Notes under the pieces: generated by a model | Seen by the model: only the letters and a program-made list of their open reading frames with translations | Databases searched by the model: none | What the model was told of the DNA's origin: nothing | Translations under genes and position numbers: made by a program | Part shown: one piece after another, positions 51,749 through 61,560 of the stretch | Position numbering within the stretch: position 1 is the first letter of the stretch | Layout: the number at the start of each line of letters is the position of its first letter | Origin: JANMJD01 sp963828405 | Lineage (GTDB): Bacteria; Actinomycetota; Acidimicrobiia; Acidimicrobiales; Ilumatobacteraceae | Reading direction: 5' to 3' | NCBI GenBank assembly: GCA_963828405.1 | Contig: CAWHEG010000012.1 | Span: 1 to 64,000, forward strand | DNA length: 64,000 bases

Positions 51749-53869
51749 ATGAAGGCGAACGGCCTATTGCCGGACGACGACCCCGTCGGTACCGTCACGA
51801 CCGACGCAGTGCGGCAGAGCGTCCCGGCGAGGAGACATGAGGTAGATGGCGACTTTTCGGTCGAAACCGGCTGGACAGTCTCGGGCCGTTGGTCTGCCGC
51901 GTCCCCCGCGTCAGCGGGCACGAGCGGTGGCGATACCCCGCACAAGGTTCAGCGCAAAGCTGCCGCGTCGCCGCCGAACGCGTTCGACCGCGACGTCGGC
52001 TTCCCGGCGCCGACGTTCGACGAACCGTTCCCGACGTCGAAGCCGACCGAGACGCCGACACTGTCTCCGCCTCCGACGTCGACACCGGCCCCGACAGCGA
52101 CACCGGCCCCGACACTGTCTCCGACTCCGACTCCGACCTCGACTCCGGACCGGACCCCGACTCCGGCACCGGCACCGGCACCGGCACCGGCACCGACGCC
52201 CACCCCGACGCTCGCCAGTCGCCTGATCGCCGCCAAGCTCGTCACGCCCGCCCTGCTCGCCGACGTGATGGCGGCCGCCGGCCGTGACGATGACGCAGTG
52301 GGACGCGAGCTGCTCCGGCGCGGCGAGGTCCGCGCTCACGACCTCGCCCAGCTGCTCGCCGAGGTCCACGAGCTGGAGTTCATCGACCTCCGCCAGGTCG
52401 TCCCCGAACCGGCCACCGCCGCCCTGCTCGACGAACGCGTGGCCCGCAACCTCACAGCACTGCCGATCCGCCTCGGCGCCGACGGATCGCTGGTCGTGGT
52501 GGTGTCCTCGGTGGCTCCCGCCGCCCATGACGCCGTGCGTGCGGCCGTCGGCCGGCCCTGCTCCCTGGCCATCGCCGCCGACGACGACCTGCGGTCCGCC
52601 ATCGACCGTGTCTTCCGGGCCGACGTCGAGATCGCCAGGCTGGCCTCGGCGTTCGACCCCGTCGACCAGCCTCGCGCCCACCGCGTCGACGTCGTCGACG
52701 ACCGGGAGGACGCCCCCGTCGTCCAGATCGCCAACCGGCTGATCGCCCAGGGCCTGCGCGACCGGGCGTCCGATGTGCACCTCGAACCGCTCGATGACCG
52801 CCTCCGCGTCCGGTTCCGCGTCGATGGCACGCTCATCGACAGCGTCTCGCTGCCGCTCAGCGTGCACGCCGCCCTGGTCAGCCGGTTCAAGATCCAGGCG
52901 TCGATGAACATCGTCGAGCGACGCCGCCCGCAGGACGGGCAGTTCTCCACCGTGGTCGACGGGCGCCCGGTCGACGTGCGCGTGGCCACCGTGGCCACCG
53001 TGTTCGGTGAGAAGGTCGTCATGCGGCTGCTCGACAAGAGCCGATCGCACTACAGCCTGAGCGACCTCGGGATGCCGCACGACACCGCGGCGGAGTACTC
53101 CAAGCTGATCCATGCCCCGTTCGGGATGGTGATCTGCGCCGGCCCGACGGGCGCCGGCAAGACGACCACGCTGTACGCCACGTTGCAGGAGATCAACTCG
53201 ACCGGCAAGAACGTGATGACGGTCGAGGACCCCGTCGAGTACATCTTCCCCGGCATCAACCAGATCCAGACCAACGAGCAGGCCGGGATCAACTTCGCCA
53301 CCGGGCTCAAGGCGATCCTCCGCCAGGACCCGGACGTGATCCTCGTCGGCGAGATCCGCGATGCCGACACCGCCCGGATCGCCATCCAGTCGGCCCTCAC
53401 CGGCCACTTCGTGCTGTCGTCGTTGCACGGCACCGATGCCGTGGCCGCCCTCCACCGCTTCCTCGACATGGGGATCGAGTCGTTCCTCATCGCCTCCTCG
53501 GTCGTCGGTGTCGTCGGCCAGCGGCTGCTGCGCCGCATCTGCGACGCCTGCAAGATCGAGTACACGCCCACACAGGAGGAGCTCGATCTCTTCACGCTCG
53601 AGACCGGGATCACCAAGACGACGTTCTTCCACGGCGCGGGCTGTGCGTTCTGCGCCGGCACCGGTTACCGCGACCGCATCGGCGTCTACGAACTGCTGCG
53701 GGTCACGCCCGAGATCCGCCGCCTCATCGTCGGCTGGGCGACGCAGGAGGAGCTTCGCCGCCTGGCCGTCAGCCAGGGGATGCGCCCCCTGGTCGTCGAG
53801 GCGCTGCAGCTCGTCGACGACGACGTCACGACCATCGCCGAGGTCATCCGCACCCTCTACGCCTCCTAG
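51749..53869 (+). CDS. pilB: Type IV pilus assembly ATPase PilB
   Basis: A 706-residue GspE/PilB ATPase that powers pilus extension. The first 150 residues are unusual: a Pro/Thr low-complexity stretch built from TP and AP units, including five GGCACC hexamers near 52165-52195. Then come a GspE N-terminal domain (LASRLIAAKLVTPALLADVM), Walker A GPTGAGKTTT (about residue 466), the Asp box VMTVEDPVEY, and the His box LSSLHGTDAVAALHRFLDMG. The zinc-binding C4 motif is CDACKIE and CAFCAGTGY. Start ATG at 51749 is the first in frame after the preceding gene. Confidence 0.93.
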   Translation: MKANGLLPDDDPVGTVTTDAVRQSVPARRHEVDGDFSVETGWTVSGRWSAASPASAGTSGGDTPHKVQRKAAASPPNAFDRDVGFPAPTFDEPFPTSKPTETPTLSPPPTSTPAPTATPAPTLSPTPTPTSTPDRTPTPAPAPAPAPAPTPTPTLASRLIAAKLVTPALLADVMAAAGRDDDAVGRELLRRGEVRAHDLAQLLAEVHELEFIDLRQVVPEPATAALLDERVARNLTALPIRLGADGSLVVVVSSVAPAAHDAVRAAVGRPCSLAIAADDDLRSAIDRVFRADVEIARLASAFDPVDQPRAHRVDVVDDREDAPVVQIANRLIAQGLRDRASDVHLEPLDDRLRVRFRVDGTLIDSVSLPLSVHAALVSRFKIQASMNIVERRRPQDGQFSTVVDGRPVDVRVATVATVFGEKVVMRLLDKSRSHYSLSDLGMPHDTAAEYSKLIHAPFGMVICAGPTGAGKTTTLYATLQEINSTGKNVMTVEDPVEYIFPGINQIQTNEQAGINFATGLKAILRQDPDVILVGEIRDADTARIAIQSALTGHFVLSSLHGTDAVAALHRFLDMGIESFLIASSVVGVVGQRLLRRICDACKIEYTPTQEELDLFTLETGITKTTFFHGAGCAFCAGTGYRDRIGVYELLRVTPEIRRLIVGWATQEELRRLAVSQGMRPLVVEALQLVDDDVTTIAEVIRTLYAS

Positions 53870-53883
53870 CCGAACGAGCCCCT

Positions 53884-55101
53884 ATGCCCACCTTCACGTA
53901 CACGGCCATCGACACCGCGGGAGCTACCGTCGAGGGCTCGACCAAGGCCGACACCGTCGGTGCGACGCGTGCGTGGCTGCACGAGAACAACCTCTACGCG
54001 ATCTCGATCAACGAGCGCCACCGCAAGCTCCTCGACTTCGAGCTGACCGCCGCGAAGCTGCCCAAGCGCGAGCTGATGCACTTCAGCCGCCAGCTCGCCG
54101 TGTTCGTCAAGGCCGGCATCCCGATCATCGACTCGCTGCAGACGATCGCCGAGGAGGCGGGCGACAAGGTGCTCCGCCGGGTGATCGACGACATCGTCGA
54201 CCAGCTCCGGGCCGGGTCGACGTTCACCGCAGCTGCCGCCGCCCACCCCGAGGCGTTTCCGCGGTTCTACATCGGGGTGCTCCGATCGGCGGAACTGACT
54301 GGTCACCTCGACGAGACGCTCGACAAGCTGGCCGACTACCTCGATCGGGAGATCGAGACCCGGGGCAAGGTCGTGGCGGCCCTCACCTACCCCTCGGTGG
54401 TCGCCGCACTGGCCGTCGTCACCGTGGTGATCCTCGCCGGTTTCGTGCTGCCCAAGTTCACGCCGCTGTTCGCCGAGCTGGGCACCGACCTCCCGCTGCC
54501 GACCCGGATGCTGCTCGGCGTCACCCGCCTGTTCACCGACCTGTGGTTCATCCCGGCCGGCATCGTCGCCGTGATCGCCGTCTTCGCCGCCTGGTTGCTG
54601 AAGTCCGAACGCGGGCGGCGCACCCGGGATCGGTTGCTGCTCAAGCTGCCGGCGGTCGGCGGCATCGTGCGCTATGCGATCCTCGAACGCTTCTGTCGCA
54701 TCCTGGCGACGATGACCAGCGCCGGCGTGCCCCTCCCCGAGGCGATGGAGGTCACCACGGAGTCGACGAACAACGTCGTATTCAAGGAGGGCCTCGAGCA
54801 GGCTCGGGCGGCGATGGTCAGTGGCGCCGGACTCGCCCGTCCATTGATCGCCACCGGGCTCTTCCCCGGTGCGGCCCGCCAGATGTTCACGGTCGGAGAG
54901 GAGACCGGCACGCTCGACGAGCAGCTGGAGACGGCGGCGATCTACTTCGACCGCGAGCTCGAGATGCGCATCCGCCGGTTCGTCGGGTACTTCGAACCGG
55001 CGATGATCATCTTCGTCGGCCTGATCGTCGGTTTCGTCGCCGTCGCCCTCGTCTCGGCGATGTACGGCGTGCTCGACGGTTACCAGGACGTCCCCACGTG
55101 A
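53884..55101 (+). CDS. pilC: Type IV pilus inner-membrane platform protein PilC
   Basis: A 405-residue protein with two T2SF domains. The first is marked by LMHFSRQLAVFVKAGIPIID, the second by RFCRILATMTSAGVPLPEAM. Membrane segments are VVAALAVVTVVILAGFVLP, FIPAGIVAVIAVFAAWLL and MIIFVGLIVGFVAVALV. It couples the ATPases to pilin insertion. It follows pilB by 14 bp, and its stop overlaps the GTG of the next gene. Confidence 0.94.
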   Translation: MPTFTYTAIDTAGATVEGSTKADTVGATRAWLHENNLYAISINERHRKLLDFELTAAKLPKRELMHFSRQLAVFVKAGIPIIDSLQTIAEEAGDKVLRRVIDDIVDQLRAGSTFTAAAAAHPEAFPRFYIGVLRSAELTGHLDETLDKLADYLDREIETRGKVVAALTYPSVVAALAVVTVVILAGFVLPKFTPLFAELGTDLPLPTRMLLGVTRLFTDLWFIPAGIVAVIAVFAAWLLKSERGRRTRDRLLLKLPAVGGIVRYAILERFCRILATMTSAGVPLPEAMEVTTESTNNVVFKEGLEQARAAMVSGAGLARPLIATGLFPGAARQMFTVGEETGTLDEQLETAAIYFDRELEMRIRRFVGYFEPAMIIFVGLIVGFVAVALVSAMYGVLDGYQDVPT

Positions 55102-55606
55102 GACGGACGGGCCCGACCCCTGGGGACTCGCCGCGCAGTGCCCCGCCGACTGCGGGCGCCTCGAACGACGCGGGCTCGACGTTGATCGAGGCGTTGGTCG
55201 CCATCGTGCTCGTCGGCCTGGCCGCCGCCGTCCACCCTCACGGCGATGACGACCACGATCCGGGCATCAGGGCAGCACCACGACCACGCCGGCGCGCAGA
55301 GCTGGCTGGTCAGCGCCGCCGACGTGCTGACCTCGCCCGGCACGGCCCGCGTCCCGTGCACGAGCAGCGAACCGACCGTCCGGGCCGCCTACGACGCCGC
55401 CGTCCAGGCGGTCACCGAGGGCCGCCCGGCGGGACAGGGCTGGGCCATCACGGTCGTCGAGCCCGTCGGGTTCTCGAACGGCGCCGGCTACGGCAGCTTG
55501 TGCTACGAGGACGTCGGCCTGACCACGCAGACGGTCACCATTCGCGTCGACCAGCTCCGCCTACGGCGTGGCCGAGCAGCTGACGGTGGTGAAGAACAGT
55601 GGCTGA
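55098..55606 (+). CDS. PilV-like minor prepilin, frameshifted
   Basis: A short leader with many charged residues ends at the class III cleavage site AG/STLIEALVAIVLVGLAAA, with Glu at position 5 of the mature pilin. One base is missing near 55230 (AAV / TLTAMTTTIRAS) and another shift near 55550 restores a sensible end, AYGVAEQLTVVKNSG, at a TGA overlapping the next gene's GTG. The corrected length is about 168 residues. Two Cys suggest a disulfide. Probably part of the pilus tip or initiation complex. Confidence 0.75.
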
Positions 55607-56667
55607 TCGTGCGCTGACAGGCCTCGGCAACGACCGCCGGCGTGACGCCGGCTTCACCCTGGTGGAGCTGTTGATCACGATCGTGATCACCGGGATCCTG
55701 GTCGCCGTGCTCGCCGGTGCGGTGTCGGTCGTCGTCAACCAGGAGTCGTCGACGAACGACCGCGTCACCGACGCCGCTGGTGCCCAACTCCTCGCCCTCT
55801 ACTTCCCCCGCGACGTCTCCTCGGCACCTGTCGACGCCCGCCTCAGCGACCCGCTACTGCCCTCCGGATGCAGCGGTGCCAACGAGGACGGGTTCAACGT
55901 GCTCCAGATGACGTGGACCGAGTCCGCCGGTGGCGCCGCCACCACCTATCGGGCGGCCTATCGCCTGCGCAACAGCGGGGGTGTCGGTCAACTGGCCCGG
56001 ATCAGCTGCAGCGGTGCCGGATCGCTCGGAGCGGCCGACGAGGTCGTCGTCGCCCGCAGCCTGGCCACCGTGCCCCCCGGCTGGACGGCCGGGAGCGCCC
56101 CGGCGGTGGTCAGCCCGTTGCCCAACCCGGCCACCGCCCAGGTCAGCCTCACCCTGACCGCCGCCTCGACCGCCGCGTACACCGCGCAGGGCTCGACCAA
56201 CAACCCGGCGGCGACACTGCCGGCGACGACCGCAGCGACCCTGCCACCGCCTCCCGAGACCACGACGACGGCTCCGCCCGCATCGACGACGACCAACCCT
56301 CCCGGCCCGTGCGTGGTGACCGCCATCTCCGCCGTCGATCTCGACGGCGTCGCGCCCGACGATTCCTCGGTCCTGCGCTACGACAGCGGGCCGTTGAACA
56401 AATCGCTGGTCCACGCCGTGGTGATCACGGCGACGACCACCGGCAACTGCGTCAACCTGCGGATGCAGTACTTCCCGAAGAAGCCCACGCTCAGTCATCA
56501 AGCCCATCACTCAGCCGGTCACAGGCACCTGGCAGGGCACCATCGAGGCCGAACAGAGTGAGCAGTGGGACAACGGCCTGGTGAGCCAGACGATCTCCAT
56601 CCTCCCAGCGACGGGGTCGACACCACTGCTCACCAACACCGCCGCCTTTACGGTGCAGACGACATGA
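55599..56667 (+). CDS. PilW-like minor prepilin, frameshifted near 3' end
   Basis: A prepilin-type protein of about 355 residues: leader DRRRDAG, cleavage G/FTLVELLITIVITGILVAVL with Glu5, then a large beta-rich domain. A Thr/Pro-rich insert (ATLPPPPETTTTAPPASTTT, about residues 205-230) precedes a second Cys-containing region. The frame shifts near 56490; the corrected tail (PVTGTWQGTIEAEQ onward) ends at TGA 56665 and overlaps the next ATG. Pilins this large are usually minor, tip-located. Confidence 0.75.
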
Positions 56668-58100
56668 GCGCGGCTCACCAGAAAGGGGCTGGCGACGATC
56701 GCGGGTCGACGATGCTGATCGCCCTCGTGCTCGTCGATCGTCCTCGGGTCGGTGGCCGCCGCCCTGGCCACGTACGCCACGGCCGGCCTGCGCCAGACCG
56801 TCGTCGTGCGCGACCGCGTCGAGCTGCGGGCAAGCGCCGAGGGCGGGATCCGCTACGGCATCGAGAAGCTCAAGCTCGACCAGACGCTGTGCAACTCGGC
56901 CGCCGCCGGCGGGGGCCCGGTGCCGGTGCCCGTCCCGCCGACGTGGAACGGCCGGACGGTCACGCTCACCTGCTCGGCGACCGCCGGGACGACGGCCAAC
57001 GCCAACGCCTGGGCGATGATCGTCACAGGCATCGGGGTCGGACCGGGGATCCCTGCCCTGGCGTCCCTGGGCGCCAATAGCGACGACCCGAAGAAGATCA
57101 CTGGTCCGCTCTACCTGGCGTTGCCGTCGAGCAACGACCTAAATGCCCCGGTCTCGTTGATCGACGGCGATCTCTGGTACCCGGATCTCACCTGTGTCGC
57201 GCCGACACCCCCGATCGATCGACAAGCTGACGATCACGCCGTCGCCCCCACGCGGCACGATCTGCACCACGCTCACCTGGGATCAGATCGCCCCGTCGCC
57301 GACGCTCCCACCGATCCCCACGGCCGTCGACCCGCCCGGGCGCAACGATCTCGACGGTCTGGCCAACTGCCGGGTGTTCTTCCCGGGCATCTACACCAAG
57401 CAACCGCAGCTCGACGACGAGAACTACTTCGTCAGCGGCGACTACTACTTCTCGAACGTCGGGGATTTCAACATCAAGCAGGCCGTCGTCATCGGAGGTC
57501 GGCCCGGGGGGGCGTCATTGGGCGAGACCCCTGCGGTCATGTCCGCGCCGAACTGCGCGAGTGCGTTGGCCAACCCGATCGTCGCCGCCGCCGAATCGGG
57601 CACCGGGGTCACCTGGGTTCTCGGGGGCAACAGCTCGATCTACATCGACGTGCAGGGCCAGCTCGAGCTCTTCCGTCGCAAGCAGGGGGCACATGTCGTC
57701 AGCCTCCTCACCGTCGAAGCGGCCACCGGCGGTTACGCCGTGAGCACGCTGACCACCACCGACGAGACCCCGGTGTTGGGCACCAACCCCGGCAACAGCA
57801 ACGACGTGGTCGATCCACGGTATGGTCTACGCGCCCCGGGCCGGCCTGGAGTTCGGCAACGTGACGAACTCGGCCAACGGGCAGATGCAGGGCGGCCTCG
57901 TCGTCGGCAGGGTGGAGCTCCAGTCGAGCGCGTCGGCCAGCGGCCTCGTCCTCGGGCTGAACACCATCCCGGCGACTCCGCTCTACGTCCTCACCGCCAC
58001 GGCGAAGGCGACCACCGGCGCCGACGTGAGCGTGAGAGCGGTCATCCAGATGGACGCCACGACCAAACAGATCGCCGTCAACTCGTGGCGGGTGCTGTAG
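56664..58100 (+). CDS. PilX-like pilus assembly protein, several frameshifts
   Basis: Read across shifts near 56728, 57200 and 57815, this is one protein of about 478 residues. It begins DDRGSTMLIALVL then IVLGSVAAALATYATAGLRQ, a prepilin-like or PilX-like N-terminal helix without Glu5. A large extracellular domain follows with GRTVTLTCSATAG, CRVFFPGIYTKQPQL, YYFSNVGDFNIKQAVVIGG and a C-terminal LEFGNVTNSANGQMQGGLVVG. Cys residues are frequent. It resembles actinobacterial pilus-locus surface proteins in layout; the binding partner is unknown. Confidence 0.65.
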
Positions 58101-58124
58101 CCGTCCTCGACGGTGCAGCCAGGC

Positions 58125-58889
58125 TCAACGGTGCAGCCAGGCGTCGATGATCGGCCGTCCGGCGACGATGGCGACCATCGCCCCGAGCGCCATGAACGGG
58201 CCGAAGGGGAGCGCCGTGCGCCTTCCTGCCCGACCTCCGACCATCATCGCCACACCGACGACCGCTCCGAGCAGGAAGCCGAGGAACAGGCCGACCGGCA
58301 CGTGCGCCGGACCGATCCACCCGAGATGCAGACCGAGCAGCGCGGCGAGGCGGACGTCGCCGAAACCCATCGCATCCGGGCGCACGAAGTGGATGACGGC
58401 GAAGGCAGCGAAGGCGGTTGCCGCACCGAACGCCGCCCAAGCGAGCGGAACGAGATTCTGATCGACGATCGCGGCGACGACCATCGCGAGCAGGCCGAGC
58501 CCACCGGTCACCCAGATGATCCGGCGGGGCAGCTGCTGCGTCCGCAGGTCGATCAGCGAGAGGGCGACGAGCCCCGCCACGAGGACCAGGAACGCCGGTA
58601 GGACCGCCGTCCACCCGAGCCGGGCGCCTACTGCCCCGAAACCGGCCGCGGTGGCCAGCTCGGCCGCCGGCGCCTCCCAGCCGATCGCCGCGCCACACCC
58701 TCGGCACCGCCCGCGGAGCCCCAGCCAGGAGATCAGCGGGACCAGATCGACGAAGCCGAGCACACGACCACACGACGAGCACGCCGAGCGACCCCCGAGC
58801 GGGGACCTCCCAGCCGGGACCCGGTCGGCGACGACACCCATGTGGCTGCCCACCAACAGGCCCAACACGATCAACCCGCCGACGAGCAC
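58125..58889 (-). CDS. pilD: Prepilin peptidase/N-methyltransferase PilD
   Basis: Membrane aspartyl protease of about 254 residues with several hydrophobic helices. The N-terminal zinc-type motif CSSCGRVLGFVDLVPLISWL and RCRGCGAAIGW belongs to the methyltransferase part. Catalytic Asp residues are in LIDLRTQQLP and GFGDVRLAALLG. It removes the leader from the prepilins encoded here. GTG at 58889 is chosen; a GTG at about 58979 is possible but overlaps the divergent pilT start. It faces the PilX-like gene. Confidence 0.9.
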   Translation of the reverse strand: MLVGGLIVLGLLVGSHMGVVADRVPAGRSPLGGRSACSSCGRVLGFVDLVPLISWLGLRGRCRGCGAAIGWEAPAAELATAAGFGAVGARLGWTAVLPAFLVLVAGLVALSLIDLRTQQLPRRIIWVTGGLGLLAMVVAAIVDQNLVPLAWAAFGAATAFAAFAVIHFVRPDAMGFGDVRLAALLGLHLGWIGPAHVPVGLFLGFLLGAVVGVAMMVGGRAGRRTALPFGPFMALGAMVAIVAGRPIIDAWLHR

Positions 58890-58977
58890 GCCGAGACGGT
58901 AGTCCCCCCGGTCTGATCGACGGGCGCGGGCGTCCCTGCCGAGCCGGGCGAGCGGGCATGGCGTACCGTTCACGGGC

Positions 58978-60096
58978 GTGAGGGATCTCGACGACCGCCT
59001 GGCCAGCCTGTTGACGACGGCCGGTGCGCTGCGCGCCTCGGACGTCCACCTGACGGTGGGCCTGGCGCCCGTCGTGCGCGTCGACGGCAACCTCGGCCAT
59101 CCGGGCGATCTCCCCGTGCTGACCGAGGGCGACGTCGAGATGATGATCCGCAGCACCCTCGACGAACCGGGCTGGCAGACACTGGTCACCCAGCGGTCGT
59201 ACGACTACTCGATGGCCACGCGCGGGTCCGGGCGATGGCGGGTCAACGCCTACTTCCACCGCACCGGGTTGGGCGCGGCGTTCCGGGCGATCAACGTCGA
59301 GTTGCCGACGCTCGAGCAGATCGGCGCTCCGCCCGCCCTCGACCGGCTGGTCGCTGCGCCGTGGGGCCTCGTGCTGTCGGTGGGCCCCACCGGTTCGGGC
59401 AAGACGGTCACCCAGGCGGCGATGATCAACCGGATCAACGACACCCGGCCCTGCCACGTGCTCACCCTCGAGGACCCGATCGAGTACCTCCACCCGCACA
59501 GGATGGCGATGGTCCACCAGCGCGAGGTCGGCACCGACGTCCACGACTTCCACGATGGCCTGCGCGCCGCGTTGCGCGAGGACCCCGACGTGATCCTCGT
59601 CGGCGAGATGCGCGACCTCGAATCCATCGCCCACACCCTCACCCTCGCCGAGACCGGTCACCTCGTCTTCGCCACCTTGCATGCCAACGACGCCGCCCAG
59701 GCCATCGACCGCATCGTCGACGTCTTCCCGGGTGACCGGCGCCAACTGATCCAGACCCAGCTGGCCGGCACGCTGCAGGGGGTCATCAGCCAACGCCTGG
59801 TGCCCGCCGTCGCCGGCGGGCGGGTCGCCGCGTTCGAGACCGCCGTGGTCAGCGACGCCATCGCCAACCTGATCCGCGAGGGCAAGACCCGTCAGATCCG
59901 CAACGTGATCTCCACCGGCGCAGGCGACGGGATGCAGACCCTCGAGCAGGCCCTGAGCGCGCTGGTCGCCGCCGGGACCGTGCGGTACGAGGACGCCTGC
60001 GCCGTCAGCCAGTTCCCGAAGGCGATCGACGTGCCGATGACGGGCGCACCGGGGTCGCCGCCTCCACCCCTCGCACCCCCGACACCCGGCCGCTAG
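58978..60096 (+). CDS. pilT: Pilus retraction ATPase PilT
   Basis: A 372-residue PilT: N-terminal PAS-like part (ASDVHLTVGLAPVVRVDGNL), Walker A GPTGSGKT (about residue 137), Asp box VLTLEDPIEY, Walker B DPDVILVGEMRDLE and His box ATLHANDAAQAIDRIVDVFP. Its presence alongside PilB indicates a retractable pilus, meaning twitching or DNA uptake rather than a plain Tad fibre. GTG start at 58978. The C-terminal 25 residues are Pro-rich. Confidence 0.95.
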   Translation: MRDLDDRLASLLTTAGALRASDVHLTVGLAPVVRVDGNLGHPGDLPVLTEGDVEMMIRSTLDEPGWQTLVTQRSYDYSMATRGSGRWRVNAYFHRTGLGAAFRAINVELPTLEQIGAPPALDRLVAAPWGLVLSVGPTGSGKTVTQAAMINRINDTRPCHVLTLEDPIEYLHPHRMAMVHQREVGTDVHDFHDGLRAALREDPDVILVGEMRDLESIAHTLTLAETGHLVFATLHANDAAQAIDRIVDVFPGDRRQLIQTQLAGTLQGVISQRLVPAVAGGRVAAFETAVVSDAIANLIREGKTRQIRNVISTGAGDGMQTLEQALSALVAAGTVRYEDACAVSQFPKAIDVPMTGAPGSPPPPLAPPTPGR

Positions 60097-60109
60097 CCGG
60101 GACGCAACG

Positions 60110-60835
60110 GTGGCCCTCCGCCAGCAGCTCCCCTTCCGGCTGGTCGCCGCCGTCGTCCCCTGCCCGGCAGGCTGGCTCGTGGTGTCCGCCCGGCTGCAGG
60201 GTGTCACCCTGCTCCCCGAGCAGCCGATGGTCGTCGAACGGCTCGCCGATGCCATCGACTACCGCCCGACGTTCGAGGTCATCGTCCTCGGCGTCCCGGT
60301 GGGGCTGCCCGAGACGCCCGTCGGCGGGTACCGGGCCTGCGACCGCGAGGCCCGGCAACTACTCGGCTGGCCACGGCGGGCGACCGTGGCTCGAGTCCCC
60401 AGCCGGGCGGCACTGCACGCCGCATCGTTCGAGGCGGCCCTCGCCATCGAACCCTGGCTCACCCCCCTGGCGTACCGCCACTTCCCCTGGCTCCGCGAGG
60501 TCGAACAGGAGATCCAGCCCTACCACCAGCGCCGGGTGTTCTCCGGCCTTCCCGAGCTGAGCTACCACCTGCTGAACGGCGATGCCCCGCTGGCGACGTC
60601 CGGGCACTGGGCCGACGGCAACGTCGAGCGTCTCGCCCTGGCCAACCCCCGCTTCCCGGGGATCGATGCCATCGCCGGCTCGGCGTCACTCCCACCGGGC
60701 ACCGATCGCCGCCTCGTCGCCGACGCAGCAAGCCTGCTGTGGACCGCTCGCCGCATCGCCGGGCACGTCGTCAGCCGCCTCCCCGAGATGCCCGAATGGG
60801 ACGACACCGGCTTACGGATGGAACTCGTGCGCTGA
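60110..60835 (+). CDS. DUF429 protein
   Basis: A 241-residue protein of the DUF429 family, a predicted RNase H-like nuclease fold. Visible pieces are CPAGWLVVSARL, EVIVLGVPVGLPE, GYRACDREARQLLG and VEQEIQPYHQRRVFSGLPELSYHLLNG. It lies 13 bases after pilT and probably shares its transcript. A link to DNA uptake is imaginable but not shown. Confidence 0.8.
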   Translation: MALRQQLPFRLVAAVVPCPAGWLVVSARLQGVTLLPEQPMVVERLADAIDYRPTFEVIVLGVPVGLPETPVGGYRACDREARQLLGWPRRATVARVPSRAALHAASFEAALAIEPWLTPLAYRHFPWLREVEQEIQPYHQRRVFSGLPELSYHLLNGDAPLATSGHWADGNVERLALANPRFPGIDAIAGSASLPPGTDRRLVADAASLLWTARRIAGHVVSRLPEMPEWDDTGLRMELVR

Positions 60836-60839
60836 CAGC

Positions 60840-60873
60840 GGATGTAGCCGGCGCACAGGCGCCGGCTACATCC
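60840..60873. terminator. Perfect 15-bp hairpin between convergent genes
   Basis: Bases 60840-60854 and 60859-60873 are perfect reverse complements around an ACAG loop, five bases after the DUF429 stop and about 50 bp beyond the facing pilin gene's end. No T run follows on either strand. Position suggests a bidirectional terminator or RNA 3'-end stabiliser. Confidence 0.65.
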
Positions 60874-60924
60874 ACGGTCCCGGGCTTCTCACCCGAGGCC
60901 GCCCACCTCAGGACGCGCGTGGCC

Positions 60925-61278
60925 TCAGGTGCAGGGCAGAACTGCGGTGACGACTCCCGTGACGTTGGTCAAGTTGTGCAGTGCGGATGGCGCCTTCAGC
61001 AGACCGGTGCTGACGAGCAGCGCTTCGGCGGCGGCATATGTCGGCTCCGTTCGGATAGGCGCCATTGATCGCCTTGTAGGATTCCGCCGCCGTCTCCATC
61101 GTCGACTTGTCGACCGCACAGGCATTGGTGTTCGCCCGACCCGTGTAATCCCGCCGACGGCGAACACGACGACCGCTGACAGGATGCCCAGGATCAGGAC
61201 CACGATGAGCATCTCGATCAGGGTGAAACCCTTGTCCCGCTTCTGCCGTGTGGTCTCGACGACCTCTTGTTCTTGCAT
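60925..61278 (-). CDS. pilA: Type IV major pilin-like protein PilA, frameshifted
   Basis: A prepilin with a charged leader (MQEQEVVETTRQKRDKG), cleavage before FTLIEMLIVVLILGILSAVV and Glu5. The globular part needs two frame changes (near 61140 and 61045). Joined, it reads NACAVDKSTMETAAESYKA, then AINGAYPNGA, then YAAAEALLVSTGLLKAPSAL and ends VVTAVLPCT. The two cysteines make the usual C-terminal disulfide loop. The corrected length, about 118 residues, fits a small actinobacterial major pilin. The ATG at 61278 has GGAGG 8 bases upstream, which favours it over ATG 61284. Confidence 0.82.
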   Translation of the reverse strand: MQEQEVVETTRQKRDKGFTLIEMLIVVLILGILSAVVVFAVGGITRVGRTPMPVRSTSRRWRRRRNPTRRSMAPIRTEPTYAAAEALLVSTGLLKAPSALHNLTNVTGVVTAVLPCT

Positions 61279-61560
61279 AACCATTCCCTCCAAAGGAATC
61301 AGGGACCGCCGTTGGTCGAATGTCCCGCTCGTACACCGCACTTGTCTCGCCGCGTCGACACGCCTGACGCGTCATTGACCATAACGGTGCGGACAGCGAC
61401 CCTCCATAGGCCGATCGCACCCTGTGGACTCACCCAACGTCAAGGTCCATACCGATCGCACCTCTGCCCCGTCTGCGAATCGATCGAGGTTCACCACGTT
61501 CCGTGGTATCCACTGAGGTCGTGGCACGTTCAGCAGGTCGGCCGGGTCGTGGGTGCAGAC

